A stretch of DNA of 64,000 nucleotides from Lichenihabitans psoromatis (lineage in GTDB: Bacteria; Pseudomonadota; Alphaproteobacteria; Rhizobiales; Beijerinckiaceae). The notes under the pieces were generated by a model. That model had not been told where the DNA came from. It saw only the letters and a list, made by a program, of their open reading frames with translations, and ran no database searches. Each line of letters begins with the position of its first letter. Within the stretch, counting starts at the first letter, position 1. This document shows positions 17,509 to 27,491 of this stretch, piece after piece. The stretch covers positions 4,527,501 to 4,591,500 of the forward strand of contig NZ_CP036515.1 in assembly GCF_004323635.1 (NCBI RefSeq), read 5' to 3'. A program made the translations under genes and the position numbers.

Positions 17509-18534
17509 TCAGACCAGAAATTGTTCCGCGATTGCGGCGCCGAGTTTATTGTTATCGTCCAGAAAGCCCGTGATGAACTCATGCAGGCCCTGCTGGAAAA
17601 TTTCCTCGATCGAGGCATTCTCCAATTGCGCCATCACACGCCTCGCCTGACGCTGGGCCGCACCTTGCCGGCCGTAGGCCTTACCCAGCGAGTCGAGGCA
17701 TCGATTGATATTCTCGTAGCAGGACAGCAGCGAGCGCGGCATCTCGAGGCGCAGAATGAGCAGATCCGCGATCAGCCAAGGCTTGATGCTCTCGCGATAG
17801 ACCCAGTGATAGGCCGTCAGGGCCGAGACGGCGCGAAGGATCGCGGTCCACTGGAAATAGTCGAGCGAGCCGCCCACAGCCTCGGTCTCGGGCAACAGCA
17901 CATGATATTTCACGTCCAGAATACGGGCGGTGTTGTCGGCGCGTTCAACGAAAACGCCGAGACGCGAGAACCAGTAGGACGGGTCCCGCAACATCGTGCG
18001 ATAGACGGAGCCGTCGAAAACCAGCGACGTCTGCTTTACGAAATCCAGAAAATGCGTGATCTCTTCCCGCCGCGCGGCATCGTCCCGGGTTCGCGATCCC
18101 TCGAAGCGCTTGAGTTCGAGCCAGGCGCCATTGATGGCATCCCACATTTCGGCCGTGAGCGCCGTCCGCACGGCTCGCCCATTGGTGCGGGCGAGTTCGA
18201 TGCAGTTGCGGATCGACGAGGGGTTTGCGGCGTCGAAGATGATGAAATCCATCACCTTGTCGGGTTCGACCACCTCATATTTGGCGCGGTAAGGATCACC
18301 GGCGCCGGAGGACTCAAGCGCACTTTCCCACTCGGTTCCGGCCTGATTGTAGACGGCCGGAAGAGCGGCGAGCCGCTGTGTCGCCTCGACCGTACGGGCG
18401 AGGAAATCGGCCCGCTCCATATAGCGGGCCAGCCAGTAGAGATTGTCGGCCGTCCGCGACAGCATGGTGAATTTGCGAACGGGACGCCGCATCGAAAAAG
18501 CGGCGCGTTCGCCGTCGCTGTCGGTCCGGTTCAT
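17509..18534 (-). CDS. Alpha-E domain protein
   Basis: A 341-residue, almost entirely helical protein. The family signature MLSRTADNLYWLARYMERAD lies near the N-terminus, and glutamate-rich helices follow throughout (alpha-E, formerly DUF403). Start ATG 18534 overlaps the stop of the ATP-grasp gene (ATGA), which supports it over the longer frame; an internal ATG at MLSRTADN is an alternative. The family always travels with a circularly permuted ATP-grasp protein and usually a transglutaminase, and is proposed to be a partner in an amide-ligation or peptide-tagging system; no reaction has been established. Confidence 0.92.
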   Translation of the reverse strand: MNRTDSDGERAAFSMRRPVRKFTMLSRTADNLYWLARYMERADFLARTVEATQRLAALPAVYNQAGTEWESALESSGAGDPYRAKYEVVEPDKVMDFIIFDAANPSSIRNCIELARTNGRAVRTALTAEMWDAINGAWLELKRFEGSRTRDDAARREEITHFLDFVKQTSLVFDGSVYRTMLRDPSYWFSRLGVFVERADNTARILDVKYHVLLPETEAVGGSLDYFQWTAILRAVSALTAYHWVYRESIKPWLIADLLILRLEMPRSLLSCYENINRCLDSLGKAYGRQGAAQRQARRVMAQLENASIEEIFQQGLHEFITGFLDDNNKLGAAIAEQFLV

Positions 18535-19973
18535 GAACGGGTCCCCGCGTCTTCGATGATCCAGGTATCCTTCGTGCCGCCGCCTTGGCTGGAATTGACC
18601 ACCAGCGAGCCGTCCTGCATGGCGACACGCGTCAACCCGCCCGGCACCACCCGGACGCCCTTCGAGCCGGTCAGCACGAACGGGCGAAAATCGACATGCC
18701 GGGGCGAAATCCCGCCCGGCATCGCGGTGGGGCATGTCGATAGCGCGAGCGTTGGCTGAGCGATGAAATTGGCGGGGTCGAGCGTGAGTTTCTTGGCGAA
18801 AAGCTCGATCTCGGCGCGCGTGGCATGGGGGCCCACCAGCATACCGTAGCCGCCCGAGCCGTTGACCTCTTTGACCACGAGTTCAGGAAGATGCTCGAGG
18901 ACGTAGCGTAACGTCTCTGGCTCCCTGCACCGATAGGTCGGCACGTTCTTCAGGAGCGGCACTTCGCCCAAATAAAATTGAATGATTTCGGGCATATAGG
19001 TGTAGAGCGCCTTATCGTCCGCCACCCCGGTTCCGACCGCATTGGCCAGCGTGACGGTTCCGGCCCGGTAGGCGCTCATCAGCCCCGGCACGCCGAGCGT
19101 ACTATCGGGCCTGAACGCAAGCGGATCGAGGAAGTCGTCGTCGAGCCGTCGATAGATGACGTCGACCTGCTTCGGCCCCTCCGTGGTCCGCATGTAAACG
19201 ACATCGTCGTCGACGAAGAGATCGCGACCTTCGACGAGTTCGATCCCGAGCTTGTCGGCCAGGAACGAGTGTTCGTAATAGGCGGAGTTATATTGGCCGG
19301 GCGTCAGCAACACGACGACCGGATCGGCGTCCGCGGTCCGCGGCGCGACGCTGCGGAGGGATTGCAGCAGCAGATCGGCATAATTCTCGACCGGAGCCAC
19401 CCGATGGGCCGCAAACAACTCCGGAAAGAGCCGCATCATGACTTCGCGATTTTCCAGCATGTAAGACACGCCGGACGGCGTGCGGGCATTGTCTTCGAGC
19501 ACGTAGAAATCGTCCGCATCGATGCGAACGATGTCGATCCCGGCAATATGCACATAGGTGTCGAACGGCACGCGCACGTTGACCATCTCGGGCCGGAAGT
19601 ACGGATTCTGATAGACCAGCGCCGACGGCACAATGCCGGCCCGGAGGATTTCGCGCGGACCGTAGATGTCGGCCAGGAACATGTTCATGGCCTTCACGCG
19701 CTGCACCAGGCCGACCTCAAGTCGCCGCCACTCGCTCTGGCTGATCAGACGCGGCACGATGTCGAACGGAATCAACCGCTCGGCCGCATCTTTCTCGCCA
19801 TAGACCGCGAACGTAATGCCGATGCGGCGGAAGAGCAGATCGGCTTGGGCCCGGCGCGAGGCCAGCAACTCGGGCGGGGCTTCTGCAAGCCACCGCGACA
19901 ACCGCGCATAAACCTCGCGCGGCTCTCCATCGGGTCCCGTCATTTCGTCGAAAAACTGACCTTTGGGCGACAC
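18531..19973 (-). CDS. Circularly permuted type 2 ATP-grasp protein
   Basis: A 480-residue protein of the COG2308 type. Diagnostic segments are FDEM at the N-terminus, LERRLLP-like RLIPFDIVPR, RAGIVPSALVYQNPYFRPEM, the VLEDNARTPSGVSYMLENR acidic/arginine motif, VVLLTPGQYNSAYYEHSFL, and the ATP-binding VVKEVNGSGGYGMLVGP. ATP-grasp enzymes join a carboxylate to an amine through an acyl-phosphate; genomic context studies of amidoligases predict peptide or metabolite conjugation for this branch. Start GTG 19973 is chosen for the GGAG at 19985-19988; the frame is open to 20018. First gene of the three-gene operon (ATP-grasp, alpha-E, transglutaminase-like), divergent from the DUF3095 gene. Confidence 0.93.
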   Translation of the reverse strand: MSPKGQFFDEMTGPDGEPREVYARLSRWLAEAPPELLASRRAQADLLFRRIGITFAVYGEKDAAERLIPFDIVPRLISQSEWRRLEVGLVQRVKAMNMFLADIYGPREILRAGIVPSALVYQNPYFRPEMVNVRVPFDTYVHIAGIDIVRIDADDFYVLEDNARTPSGVSYMLENREVMMRLFPELFAAHRVAPVENYADLLLQSLRSVAPRTADADPVVVLLTPGQYNSAYYEHSFLADKLGIELVEGRDLFVDDDVVYMRTTEGPKQVDVIYRRLDDDFLDPLAFRPDSTLGVPGLMSAYRAGTVTLANAVGTGVADDKALYTYMPEIIQFYLGEVPLLKNVPTYRCREPETLRYVLEHLPELVVKEVNGSGGYGMLVGPHATRAEIELFAKKLTLDPANFIAQPTLALSTCPTAMPGGISPRHVDFRPFVLTGSKGVRVVPGGLTRVAMQDGSLVVNSSQGGGTKDTWIIEDAGTRS

Positions 19974-20124
19974 GTGATGTTGGTCTCCAGGAGGCGATTG
20001 GACACAGCGATCGAGCAAAGCTTATGCCAGGGACAGGACGAATGGCTATGCCAAAGAGTTCCGTCATAATAGGTTGGCGCGGCGCGCCGACGTCGATCAT
20101 CCGCGCGAGGAGCAGATCGCATCG

Positions 20125-21324
20125 ATGACACAGCCCGAGAGCCTCGATCGCGACGGGCACGGACGCATGCAGGCGCTTGGAACGGCCGCGTTCTATCGTA
20201 GCCTCGTTCCCCTCTCTGGTTTTCACGGCATTGCCGATTCGGCATCCTTCGTGCCGCTGCCCGACGACTGGGTGGTCGGGATCGCCGATGTGGTGTCGTC
20301 GAGCCAAGCCATCGCGGAAGGTCGCTACAAGACCGTCAACACGGCCGGCGCGGCGGTCATCTCGGCGGTGTCCAACGCACTCGGGACTCTCGAATTCCCC
20401 TTCATCTTCGGCGGTGACGGCGCAAGTTTCGCGGTCGGACCGGAGGACGCCGAACAGGCCAGCGCAGCGCTGGCCGCGACGGTCGCCTGGGTTGGACGCG
20501 AGTTGAACCTCGTCCTCCGTGGGGGCATTGTCTCGGTCAGCGACATCCGCGCCCAGTCTCTCGATGTTCGCGTGGCGCGGTTCGCGGTCTCAAACAACGT
20601 CACCTACGCGATGTTTGCGGGCGGCGGCCTCGCCTGGGCCGAGCGGCGCCTCAAGGCGGGCGACGTCGCGGTCGCGCCCGCGCCGAAGGATGCCCACCCC
20701 GATCTGACCGGCCTCACCTGCCGGTTCCACGATCTCGTCGCCAAGCATGGCGTGATCCTCTCGGTGCTGGTGCGGCCCACCTCCGGCCCCGACGACCCGC
20801 GTTTCCAAGCCCTCGTGCGCGAGGTGCTGCATATCGCCGAGCAAGGCCCGGACGAGGCCCGGCCGATGCCTGTGTTTCGGCCGGGGTTGCGGCAGCAATT
20901 GGCCGCGATCGGGATCGACGCGAGGATGCAGCCTGCAAGCTCCTCGATGATCCACCGCTGGTTGGCGGAGGCCGCCTATTCGGTTTTGGCGACCGTTCTG
21001 CTGACGACCGGCTGGAGCGTTGGCGGCTTCTCGCCGAAACGTTATCTCCGCGAGGTGGTCGAGAATTCCGATTTCCGGAAATATGATGATGGGCTGATGA
21101 TGACACTCGATTGTACGCCAGCGCACGCCGATCGGATCGAGACACGGCTGCAAGACGCGGCTCGCGACGCCATCGCGGTCTATGGCCTGCATCGTCAGGA
21201 TGCCGCAACGATCACCTGCGTGATCCCCTCGGTGGTGCAATCCAACCACGTGCATTTTATCGACGGCGCGTCCGGCGGCTATGCGGAGGCGGCCCGCGAT
21301 CTTAAATCGAGACTGCTGGCCTGA
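20125..21324 (+). CDS. DUF3095 family protein
   Basis: A 399-residue protein matching the DUF3095 pattern: N-terminal FYRSLVPLSGFHGIADSASF, then WVVGIADVVSSSQAIAEGRYKTVN, FIFGGDGASFAV, and the C-terminal GGFSPKRYLREVVENSDFRKYDDGL segment. The GDGASF and IADVxxS elements recall nucleotide-cyclase-like folds, and some database entries call the family adenylate-cyclase related, but no activity is known to me. ATG 20125 has AGGAGC at 20108-20113; the frame is open to 20074. Divergent from the ATP-grasp operon by about 150 nt, so the two may share regulatory DNA. Confidence 0.85.
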   Translation: MTQPESLDRDGHGRMQALGTAAFYRSLVPLSGFHGIADSASFVPLPDDWVVGIADVVSSSQAIAEGRYKTVNTAGAAVISAVSNALGTLEFPFIFGGDGASFAVGPEDAEQASAALAATVAWVGRELNLVLRGGIVSVSDIRAQSLDVRVARFAVSNNVTYAMFAGGGLAWAERRLKAGDVAVAPAPKDAHPDLTGLTCRFHDLVAKHGVILSVLVRPTSGPDDPRFQALVREVLHIAEQGPDEARPMPVFRPGLRQQLAAIGIDARMQPASSSMIHRWLAEAAYSVLATVLLTTGWSVGGFSPKRYLREVVENSDFRKYDDGLMMTLDCTPAHADRIETRLQDAARDAIAVYGLHRQDAATITCVIPSVVQSNHVHFIDGASGGYAEAARDLKSRLLA

Positions 21325-21437
21325 TGGGCCGGCCCGCGACGGAATGAATAGGTCTGCTTAAATTCCGTGGTGCGCTAGCTTCCGCCCGCGCCGTGTGACA
21401 TCGTTAAGGCACAGAGGTTTCGATCGAGCGGCATCAT

Positions 21438-23360
21438 TTGACCGAGAACATCTTGCAGAGTGCGAAGCCAGACATCCTACGGGTCGACAACCTGAAGGTT
21501 GCGTTCCGATTGCAGGATCGGCCGATCGAGGTCGTGAAGGGCGTATCCTTCCGGGTGCCGGCTGGCAAGACCGTGGCGCTGGTGGGCGAATCGGGTTCGG
21601 GCAAAACCGTCATCTCCCAAGCCATCATGGGGTTATTGCCCAAGGCAGGCTCGGTCACGGGCGGCCAGATCCTGTTCAGCGACCCGAAGAAAGCCTCCGA
21701 ACCGCCGGTCGACATCGCATTGATGCCACGTGACGGCAGAGAGATACGCCATCTTCGCGGCGGTCGCATCGGCATGATCTTCCAAGAGCCGATGTCGTCC
21801 CTGTCGCCGGTCCATACGATCGGCAATCAGATTGAGGAAGCACTCCGGTTGCACCGACCGGTTCCGCACGGCGAGGCCCGCAACATGACCGAGCACATGC
21901 TCGGCCTCGTCGGCTTCAAGAACCCGGCGCGCGCTTACAGCATGTATTCCTTCGAACTCTCCGGCGGTCTGCGTCAACGCGCCATGCTAGCCATGGCGTT
22001 GATCTGCCGCCCCGCTCTTTTGATCGCCGACGAGCCGACCACCGCTCTTGATGTCACCATCCAGGCGCAGGTGCTTAATCTGATGCGCGAGTTGCAGACC
22101 GAGTTTGGCATGGCAATTCTGATGATCACGCATGATCTCGGGGTGGTCGCCAACATGGCCGACGAGGTCGTGGTCGTCTACCATGGCGAAGTCATGGAGG
22201 CCGGCGCCGCCGACGATATCTTCCGCCGGCCGGGTCACCCCTATCTCCGCGCTCTCCTGAAGGCGGTTCCGCATTTCGACATGAAGCCGAATGAGCGGCT
22301 CGTCGCCTTGCGCGATGCCCAGGAGGACATCAGTCCGCTCGTCAGCACACGTCCGCCCCGGCCGGAAAGCGGCAACGAGCCCCTGCTGAGCGTCCGCAAT
22401 CTCCGGAAGGTCTACGGCTCGCGCAGCAGCGGCTTGTTCGGCAAGGCGGCGGAGCCCGTGGTCGCGGTCGATGACGTGAGCTTCGACATCATGCGCGGCG
22501 AATGCCTCGGTCTCGTGGGCGAGAGCGGATGTGGCAAGACGAGCGTGTCGAAGCTGATCATGCGGGCCATGAAGGCCGACGGCGGTTCGGTGACGTTCAA
22601 TGATGGCACCAAGGCGATCGACGTCCTGAAGCTGCGCGGTCGGGCCGAACGAGACTTTCGCCAGCACGTCCAGATGATCTTTCAGGATCCCGTTAGTTCG
22701 CTGTCGCCCCGCATGACGGTGCTGAACATCTTGTGCGAACCGCTCGAAATTCACGGCATGGGCAATCACGACGAGCAGGTTCGCCGGGTGGGCGATTTGA
22801 TGAGCGCCGTCGGGCTCGACCGCCGTTTTCTCAATCGCTACCCGCATAGTTTCTCGGGCGGGCAGCGCCAGCGCATCGGCATCGCAAGGGCTCTCGCGCT
22901 CAACCCCGATCTGATCATCTGCGACGAGCCGGTTTCGGCGCTCGACGTCTCGGTCCAGGCTCAAGTTCTCAACCTGCTGAAAGACCTGCAGCGCGAACTT
23001 GGCCTGACCTACCTGTTCATCTCGCATAATCTTGCTGTGGTGGATTATGTGGCGGACCGGATCGCAGTGCTGGCGCACGGCCGCATCGTCGAGATCGCCC
23101 CACGTGACGTTCTGTTCCGGCAGCCGGCGCATTCCTACACCAAGGCGCTGCTGGCCGCCGTGCCGTTCCCGGATCTTGACCGACCGCTCGACTTTGGAAG
23201 CCTCAAAGGCAAAAGCGCATCCGACCCGGCGCGATGGGCCCCGGCGTTCAGGGACAATGGCCGGCCCGAGACCCTCAAGCCGATCGACCTCGGCAATGGC
23301 CACATTGTTCTGGCGCAACCCAACGTGGATTTCCGGGAGTTGGCGAAATGCGTCGCATGA
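21438..23360 (+). CDS. Oligopeptide ABC importer, fused double ATP-binding protein
   Basis: A 640-residue protein made of two complete nucleotide-binding domains (DppD-DppF or YejF arrangement). The first has Walker A GESGSGKT, signature LSGGLRQRA and Walker [10 protein letters not shown]; the second has [17 protein letters not shown] and LIICDEPVS. Each is followed by the oligopeptide-type C-terminal cap region. It energises the permease pair encoded downstream. The frame begins with TTG 21438, which gives [10 protein letters not shown]; no better start precedes the first strand. Its 3' end overlaps the binding-protein gene by 13 bp. First gene of a four-gene importer operon. Confidence 0.93.
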   Translation: MTENILQSAKPDILRVDNLKVAFRLQDRPIEVVKGVSFRVPAGKTVALVGESGSGKTVISQAIMGLLPKAGSVTGGQILFSDPKKASEPPVDIALMPRDGREIRHLRGGRIGMIFQEPMSSLSPVHTIGNQIEEALRLHRPVPHGEARNMTEHMLGLVGFKNPARAYSMYSFELSGGLRQRAMLAMALICRPALLIADEPTTALDVTIQAQVLNLMRELQTEFGMAILMITHDLGVVANMADEVVVVYHGEVMEAGAADDIFRRPGHPYLRALLKAVPHFDMKPNERLVALRDAQEDISPLVSTRPPRPESGNEPLLSVRNLRKVYGSRSSGLFGKAAEPVVAVDDVSFDIMRGECLGLVGESGCGKTSVSKLIMRAMKADGGSVTFNDGTKAIDVLKLRGRAERDFRQHVQMIFQDPVSSLSPRMTVLNILCEPLEIHGMGNHDEQVRRVGDLMSAVGLDRRFLNRYPHSFSGGQRQRIGIARALALNPDLIICDEPVSALDVSVQAQVLNLLKDLQRELGLTYLFISHNLAVVDYVADRIAVLAHGRIVEIAPRDVLFRQPAHSYTKALLAAVPFPDLDRPLDFGSLKGKSASDPARWAPAFRDNGRPETLKPIDLGNGHIVLAQPNVDFRELAKCVA

Positions 23361-25264
23361 GCCTGCTGTTCGGGCTGTTGGCCCTGCTGCTGGCCGCCTG
23401 CTCCGCGCAAGCCGAGATCGCGACACCGCGGGAGACGCCGTATTTCGAGTATGACGTCGGCGACGGCAAGCTTCCGCCGGTCGCCCTGCGCCTGCCGCTG
23501 CATCCGCGCATCATCGACCTTCCCTCGATGAACCGCGAGACCGGACACCCCGGCGGCACATGGAAGATGCTGATGGGCGACCAGCGCGATCTTCGCATGA
23601 TGACGATCTATTCCTACGCGCGGCTCGTGGTCTTCGACGACAAGCTGAACTTCGTTCCCGATATTCTCGAGAGTATCCAGATCGAGGACGACAAAGTTTT
23701 CACGCTGCATCTTCGCGAAGGGCATAAGTGGTCGGACGGGCAGCCGTTCACGACGGAAGACTTTCGTTATTATTGGGAGGACGTTGCCAATAACGCGACG
23801 CTGTCGCCCTCCGGTCCGAGCCCAAGTCTCCTCGTGCGAGGGAAGCCGCCGCGCGTCGAGATCATCGATGCGACGACCGTGCGCTACAGCTGGGACGAAC
23901 CGAACCCGGCCTTCCTGCCTGCCCTAGCGGGATCGCAGCCGCTCTTCATCTTCATGCCGGCGCATTATCTCAAGCAGTTCAATGCGAAATACGCCGACAC
24001 AGCCGCGCTCGATAAATTGGTCAAGAAGGCGCGCGTGATGAACTGGGGCTCGCTGCACGAGCGGATGTCGCGTCAGTACAGATGCGACAACCCCGATCTG
24101 CCGACGCTCGATCCGTGGCGCAATCGCACCTCGGCACCAGCCGAACTGTTTGTGTTCGAGCGAAACCCGTATTTCCATCGCGTTGATCAGACCGGCCAGC
24201 AACTGCCGTATCTCGACCGCGTCACGCTTTCGCTCGGCACCACGAGCCTGATTCCGGCCAAGACCGCGAGCGGCGACAGCACGTTACAGGCCCGCTATCT
24301 CGGTTTCGAGGATTACACGTTCCTTAAGCAGAACGAGGATTTAAACCACTACAAAGTCAATCTGTGGGAGAACGGTCAGGGTTCGTTTGCGGCGCTGATG
24401 CCAAACTTGAATGCCAAGGATCCCGTCTGGCAAAGGCTGCTGCGCGACGTACGCTTCCGGCGCGCTTTGTCGCTCGGGATCAATCGTCACGACATCAACC
24501 AAGCGCTCTTCTTCGGCCTTGCGCGCGAGAGCGCCGATACAGTGCTGCCGCAAAGCCCTCTCTTCAAGGAGACCTACGCGAAGGCGTGGAGCACCTATGA
24601 TCCGGCCGCCGCCAACAAGCTGCTCGATGAAGCGGGGCTCGACAAGCGGGGCAGCGATGGGTTCCGTCTGCTCCCCGACGGTCGCAGAGCGGACCTCATT
24701 GTCGAGACGGCGGGCGATGTTGCCGAATATGTCGATATCCTCGAACTCGTCGGGGATGACTGGGCCAAGATCGGCCTGCGGGCCTTCACGCATCCCGCGC
24801 ATCGCGACGTGTTCCGCAAACGCATCCTCGATGGCGACACGATCATGTCGATCGGCTCGGGGATCGACAATGGCAACCCAACCTCGGCGATCGAGCCGGA
24901 CGATCTCGCCCCCATGCATGAATCGCAATTCCAGTGGCCGCGGTGGGGCTTATATCAAGAATCAGACGGCCACGAGGGCGATGCGGTCGACGTGCCGGAA
25001 GCCGCGCAACTGGTCGATCTCTACCGGGCGTGGCGTCGCTCCACCAACAAGGCGCAGCGGCAGGATATCTGGGGCAAGATGTTGTCGATCAACTCTGATC
25101 AAGTTTTCTCGATCGGGATCATCAACGGTACGAAACAGCCGGTGGTGATTTCCGATCAGATGAGAAATGTGCCCGTCGACGCCCTTTATGCGTTCGACCC
25201 AAGTGGCTTCTTCGGCATCTACATGCCCGATACGTTCTGGTTGGCCAATGCGCCCGGAGGCTGA
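23348..25264 (+). CDS. Oligopeptide-type ABC importer substrate-binding protein (family 5)
   Basis: A 638-residue exported protein. ATG 23348 gives the signal [20 protein letters not shown], with a possible lipobox LAAC (Cys18) or, alternatively, cleavage after AQA. The mature part is a SBP_bac_5 protein: FTLHLREGHKWSDGQPFTTEDFRYYW-type core split over residues about 115-145, and RFRRALSLGINRHDINQALFFG about 370 residues in. It belongs to the large (over 600-residue) YejA-like class rather than the 530-residue OppA class. It captures peptides or similar ligands in the periplasm; the ligand is unknown. The start overlaps the ATPase gene, and the permease follows after 6 nt. Confidence 0.92.
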   Translation: MRRMSLLFGLLALLLAACSAQAEIATPRETPYFEYDVGDGKLPPVALRLPLHPRIIDLPSMNRETGHPGGTWKMLMGDQRDLRMMTIYSYARLVVFDDKLNFVPDILESIQIEDDKVFTLHLREGHKWSDGQPFTTEDFRYYWEDVANNATLSPSGPSPSLLVRGKPPRVEIIDATTVRYSWDEPNPAFLPALAGSQPLFIFMPAHYLKQFNAKYADTAALDKLVKKARVMNWGSLHERMSRQYRCDNPDLPTLDPWRNRTSAPAELFVFERNPYFHRVDQTGQQLPYLDRVTLSLGTTSLIPAKTASGDSTLQARYLGFEDYTFLKQNEDLNHYKVNLWENGQGSFAALMPNLNAKDPVWQRLLRDVRFRRALSLGINRHDINQALFFGLARESADTVLPQSPLFKETYAKAWSTYDPAAANKLLDEAGLDKRGSDGFRLLPDGRRADLIVETAGDVAEYVDILELVGDDWAKIGLRAFTHPAHRDVFRKRILDGDTIMSIGSGIDNGNPTSAIEPDDLAPMHESQFQWPRWGLYQESDGHEGDAVDVPEAAQLVDLYRAWRRSTNKAQRQDIWGKMLSINSDQVFSIGIINGTKQPVVISDQMRNVPVDALYAFDPSGFFGIYMPDTFWLANAPGG

Positions 25265-25270
25265 CGCGCG

Positions 25271-26269
25271 ATGCTGACCTATCTGGTGCGACGCGTGCTG
25301 ATCATGATTCCGACGCTCTTCGTCACAAGTGCGATCATCTTCAGCGTGATGGCGCTGTCCCCGAGCGACTATTTCTCGAACTATGCCGCCGAAATGCAGG
25401 CCCAGGGCGAGAAGGTCGATAACAGCCGCATCGATTTCATGAAGAAGGAATACGGCTTGGATAAGCCGCCGGTGGAGCGATACTTTCGCTGGATCGGTGG
25501 GTTTTTCGTCGGCGATTTCGGCTATTCGTTCGAGTACCAAATGCCGGTTAGCAACGTCGTTGGCGACCGGCTTTATCTCACGATGCTTCTCTCATTCACG
25601 ACAATTATCTTCACTTGGCTGGTCGCTTTTCCGATCGGTATTTACTCGGCTACTCATCAATATAGCTGGGGCGATTACGGCCTGACCACACTGGGACTGC
25701 TGGGTCTGGCGATCCCGCATTTTCTGCTGGCGCTGCTGTTCCTCTACTTTGCGAACGTTTGGTTCGGCATTTCCATCGGCGGCCTGATGGATCCGAAGTA
25801 TTTTGATCAGCCGATGAGCTGGGCGAAACTTCAATCGATCTTGGCGCATCTCTGGATCCCGGTCATCATCATCGGCACGGCCGGCACAGGCAGCATGATC
25901 CGCACGATCCGCGCCAATCTGCTCGAAGAATTGCAGAAGCAATATGTGACCACGGCGCGGGCTAAGGGCCTGCACCCGATGCGCGCCTTGATGAAATATC
26001 CGTTTCGCATGGCCATGAACTTCTTCATTTCAGATATCGGCAGCATCCTGCCGTCGATCGTCTCGGGGGCGGAACTCGTCGCGATCGTTCTATCGCTGCA
26101 GACCACCGGCCCCCTCCTGGTTCATGCCTTGCAAAGTCAGGACATCTACCTGGCCGGATCATTCCTGATGTTTCTCGCGACCCTGACGATCGTCGGCGTG
26201 TTGATCTCCGACATCGCGCTGGCCTTCCTCGACCCGCGCATCCGCCTGATCGGAGGAACAACGAAATGA
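25271..26269 (+). CDS. Oligopeptide ABC importer permease (DppB/YejB type)
   Basis: A 332-residue inner-membrane permease with six predicted helices. It begins MLTYLVRRVLIMIPTLFVTS, as usual for DppB/OppB proteins, and has the EAA coupling loop around residues 215-240 (LLEELQKQYVTTARAKGLHP) that docks to the ATPase. The C-terminus SDIALAFLDPRIRLIGG is typical of the family. It overlaps the next permease gene by four bases (ATGA). Confidence 0.93.
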   Translation: MLTYLVRRVLIMIPTLFVTSAIIFSVMALSPSDYFSNYAAEMQAQGEKVDNSRIDFMKKEYGLDKPPVERYFRWIGGFFVGDFGYSFEYQMPVSNVVGDRLYLTMLLSFTTIIFTWLVAFPIGIYSATHQYSWGDYGLTTLGLLGLAIPHFLLALLFLYFANVWFGISIGGLMDPKYFDQPMSWAKLQSILAHLWIPVIIIGTAGTGSMIRTIRANLLEELQKQYVTTARAKGLHPMRALMKYPFRMAMNFFISDIGSILPSIVSGAELVAIVLSLQTTGPLLVHALQSQDIYLAGSFLMFLATLTIVGVLISDIALAFLDPRIRLIGGTTK

Positions 26270-27444
26270 CAGGCGTGGCTCCTTTGCAGGGCGCGCCTCT
26301 GGCGCATTTCGTCTCGAAGGCTCCCTTCGATCCGCTCTCGGTGACGCGACTGTCCCCGGCGCAGGAGCGTATCTATCTGGCGTCGCAATGGCGGCTGATG
26401 TGGTGGAAGTTCAAACGCCACCGCATGGCCGTAGTTTCGGGCATCTTCCTGCTCGTGCTCTACGCAACGGTCCCGTTTTCGGAGTTTTTCGCGCCCTATG
26501 CTGGAGGCACGCGAGACACGGATTTCATTCGCTCACCGCCGCAGAGGATTCACTTCTTCGATAAAGGATCGTTTGTCGGCCCGTTCGTCTATGGCTCGAC
26601 CTTCCATCTCGACATGAAGAACCTGCGCCGACAATATCCTCTGGACACGTCCAAGGTCGATAAGATCCGCTTCTTCTGCCACGGCGATCCTTACCTCTTT
26701 TGGGGCTTGATCCCGGGTGACACGCACCTGTTCTGCCCGGCCGAAGGCGGCAACGTCTTTTTGTTCGGCACCGACCGTCTCGGGCGCGATGTGCTGTCGC
26801 GCATTCTCTACGGCGCGCGCGTGTCGTTGACCGTTGGTCTCATCGGCATTTCGATCAGCTTCTGTCTCGGGCTCATCATCGGCGGCCTCGCGGGCTATTA
26901 CGGCGGCTGGTTCGATCTTATCAGCCAGCGCCTGATCGAGATCGTGCATTCGATTCCGCACATCCCGATCTGGCTCGCGCTGGCCGCCATCATGCCGGTG
27001 ACGTGGAGCCCGCTTCTGGTCTATTTCGGCATCACGGTGATCCTCGGGATGATGGATTGGACCGGGCTGGCCCGAGCAGTGCGGGCCAAACTCCTGGCCT
27101 TGCGCGAGGAAGATTACGTGATGGCGGCGCAGCTGATGGGCGCGCGTACCCCGCGCGTCATCGCGCGGCATCTGTTGCCGGGCTTCATCAGCCATCTCAT
27201 TGCCTCGGCCACCATCACGATCCCGTCGATGATCCTCGGCGAAACCGCATTGAGCTTTCTCGGCCTCGGCCTACGGCCACCCATTATCTCGTGGGGCGTC
27301 ATGCTCAATGAAGCGCAGAACATGAACGTGGTCGTGCTCTATCCCTGGCTGATGTTGCCGGTCGTGCCCGTCATCTTGGTGATCCTCGCCTTCAACTTCC
27401 TCGGCGATGGCCTGCGCGACGCGGCGGATCCTTATAATGCGTGA
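26266..27444 (+). CDS. Oligopeptide ABC importer permease (DppC/YejE type) with large periplasmic insert
   Basis: A 392-residue permease. After the first helix (about 47-67) there is a periplasmic region of roughly 100 residues before the FLFGTDRLGRDVLSRILYG motif, longer than in classical DppC (about 300 residues total) but as in YejE-type proteins. The EAA loop is around LLALREEDYVMAAQLMGA, and the end is FNFLGDGLRDAADP. It completes the importer with the three genes upstream. A glycosyltransferase gene follows 47 nt later on the same strand and may be co-transcribed. Confidence 0.92.
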   Translation: MTGVAPLQGAPLAHFVSKAPFDPLSVTRLSPAQERIYLASQWRLMWWKFKRHRMAVVSGIFLLVLYATVPFSEFFAPYAGGTRDTDFIRSPPQRIHFFDKGSFVGPFVYGSTFHLDMKNLRRQYPLDTSKVDKIRFFCHGDPYLFWGLIPGDTHLFCPAEGGNVFLFGTDRLGRDVLSRILYGARVSLTVGLIGISISFCLGLIIGGLAGYYGGWFDLISQRLIEIVHSIPHIPIWLALAAIMPVTWSPLLVYFGITVILGMMDWTGLARAVRAKLLALREEDYVMAAQLMGARTPRVIARHLLPGFISHLIASATITIPSMILGETALSFLGLGLRPPIISWGVMLNEAQNMNVVVLYPWLMLPVVPVILVILAFNFLGDGLRDAADPYNA

Positions 27445-27491
27445 TCGACCCACGCATCGCGCGGTTCCGCGCCGAGGGCGCTGAGCCCGCA

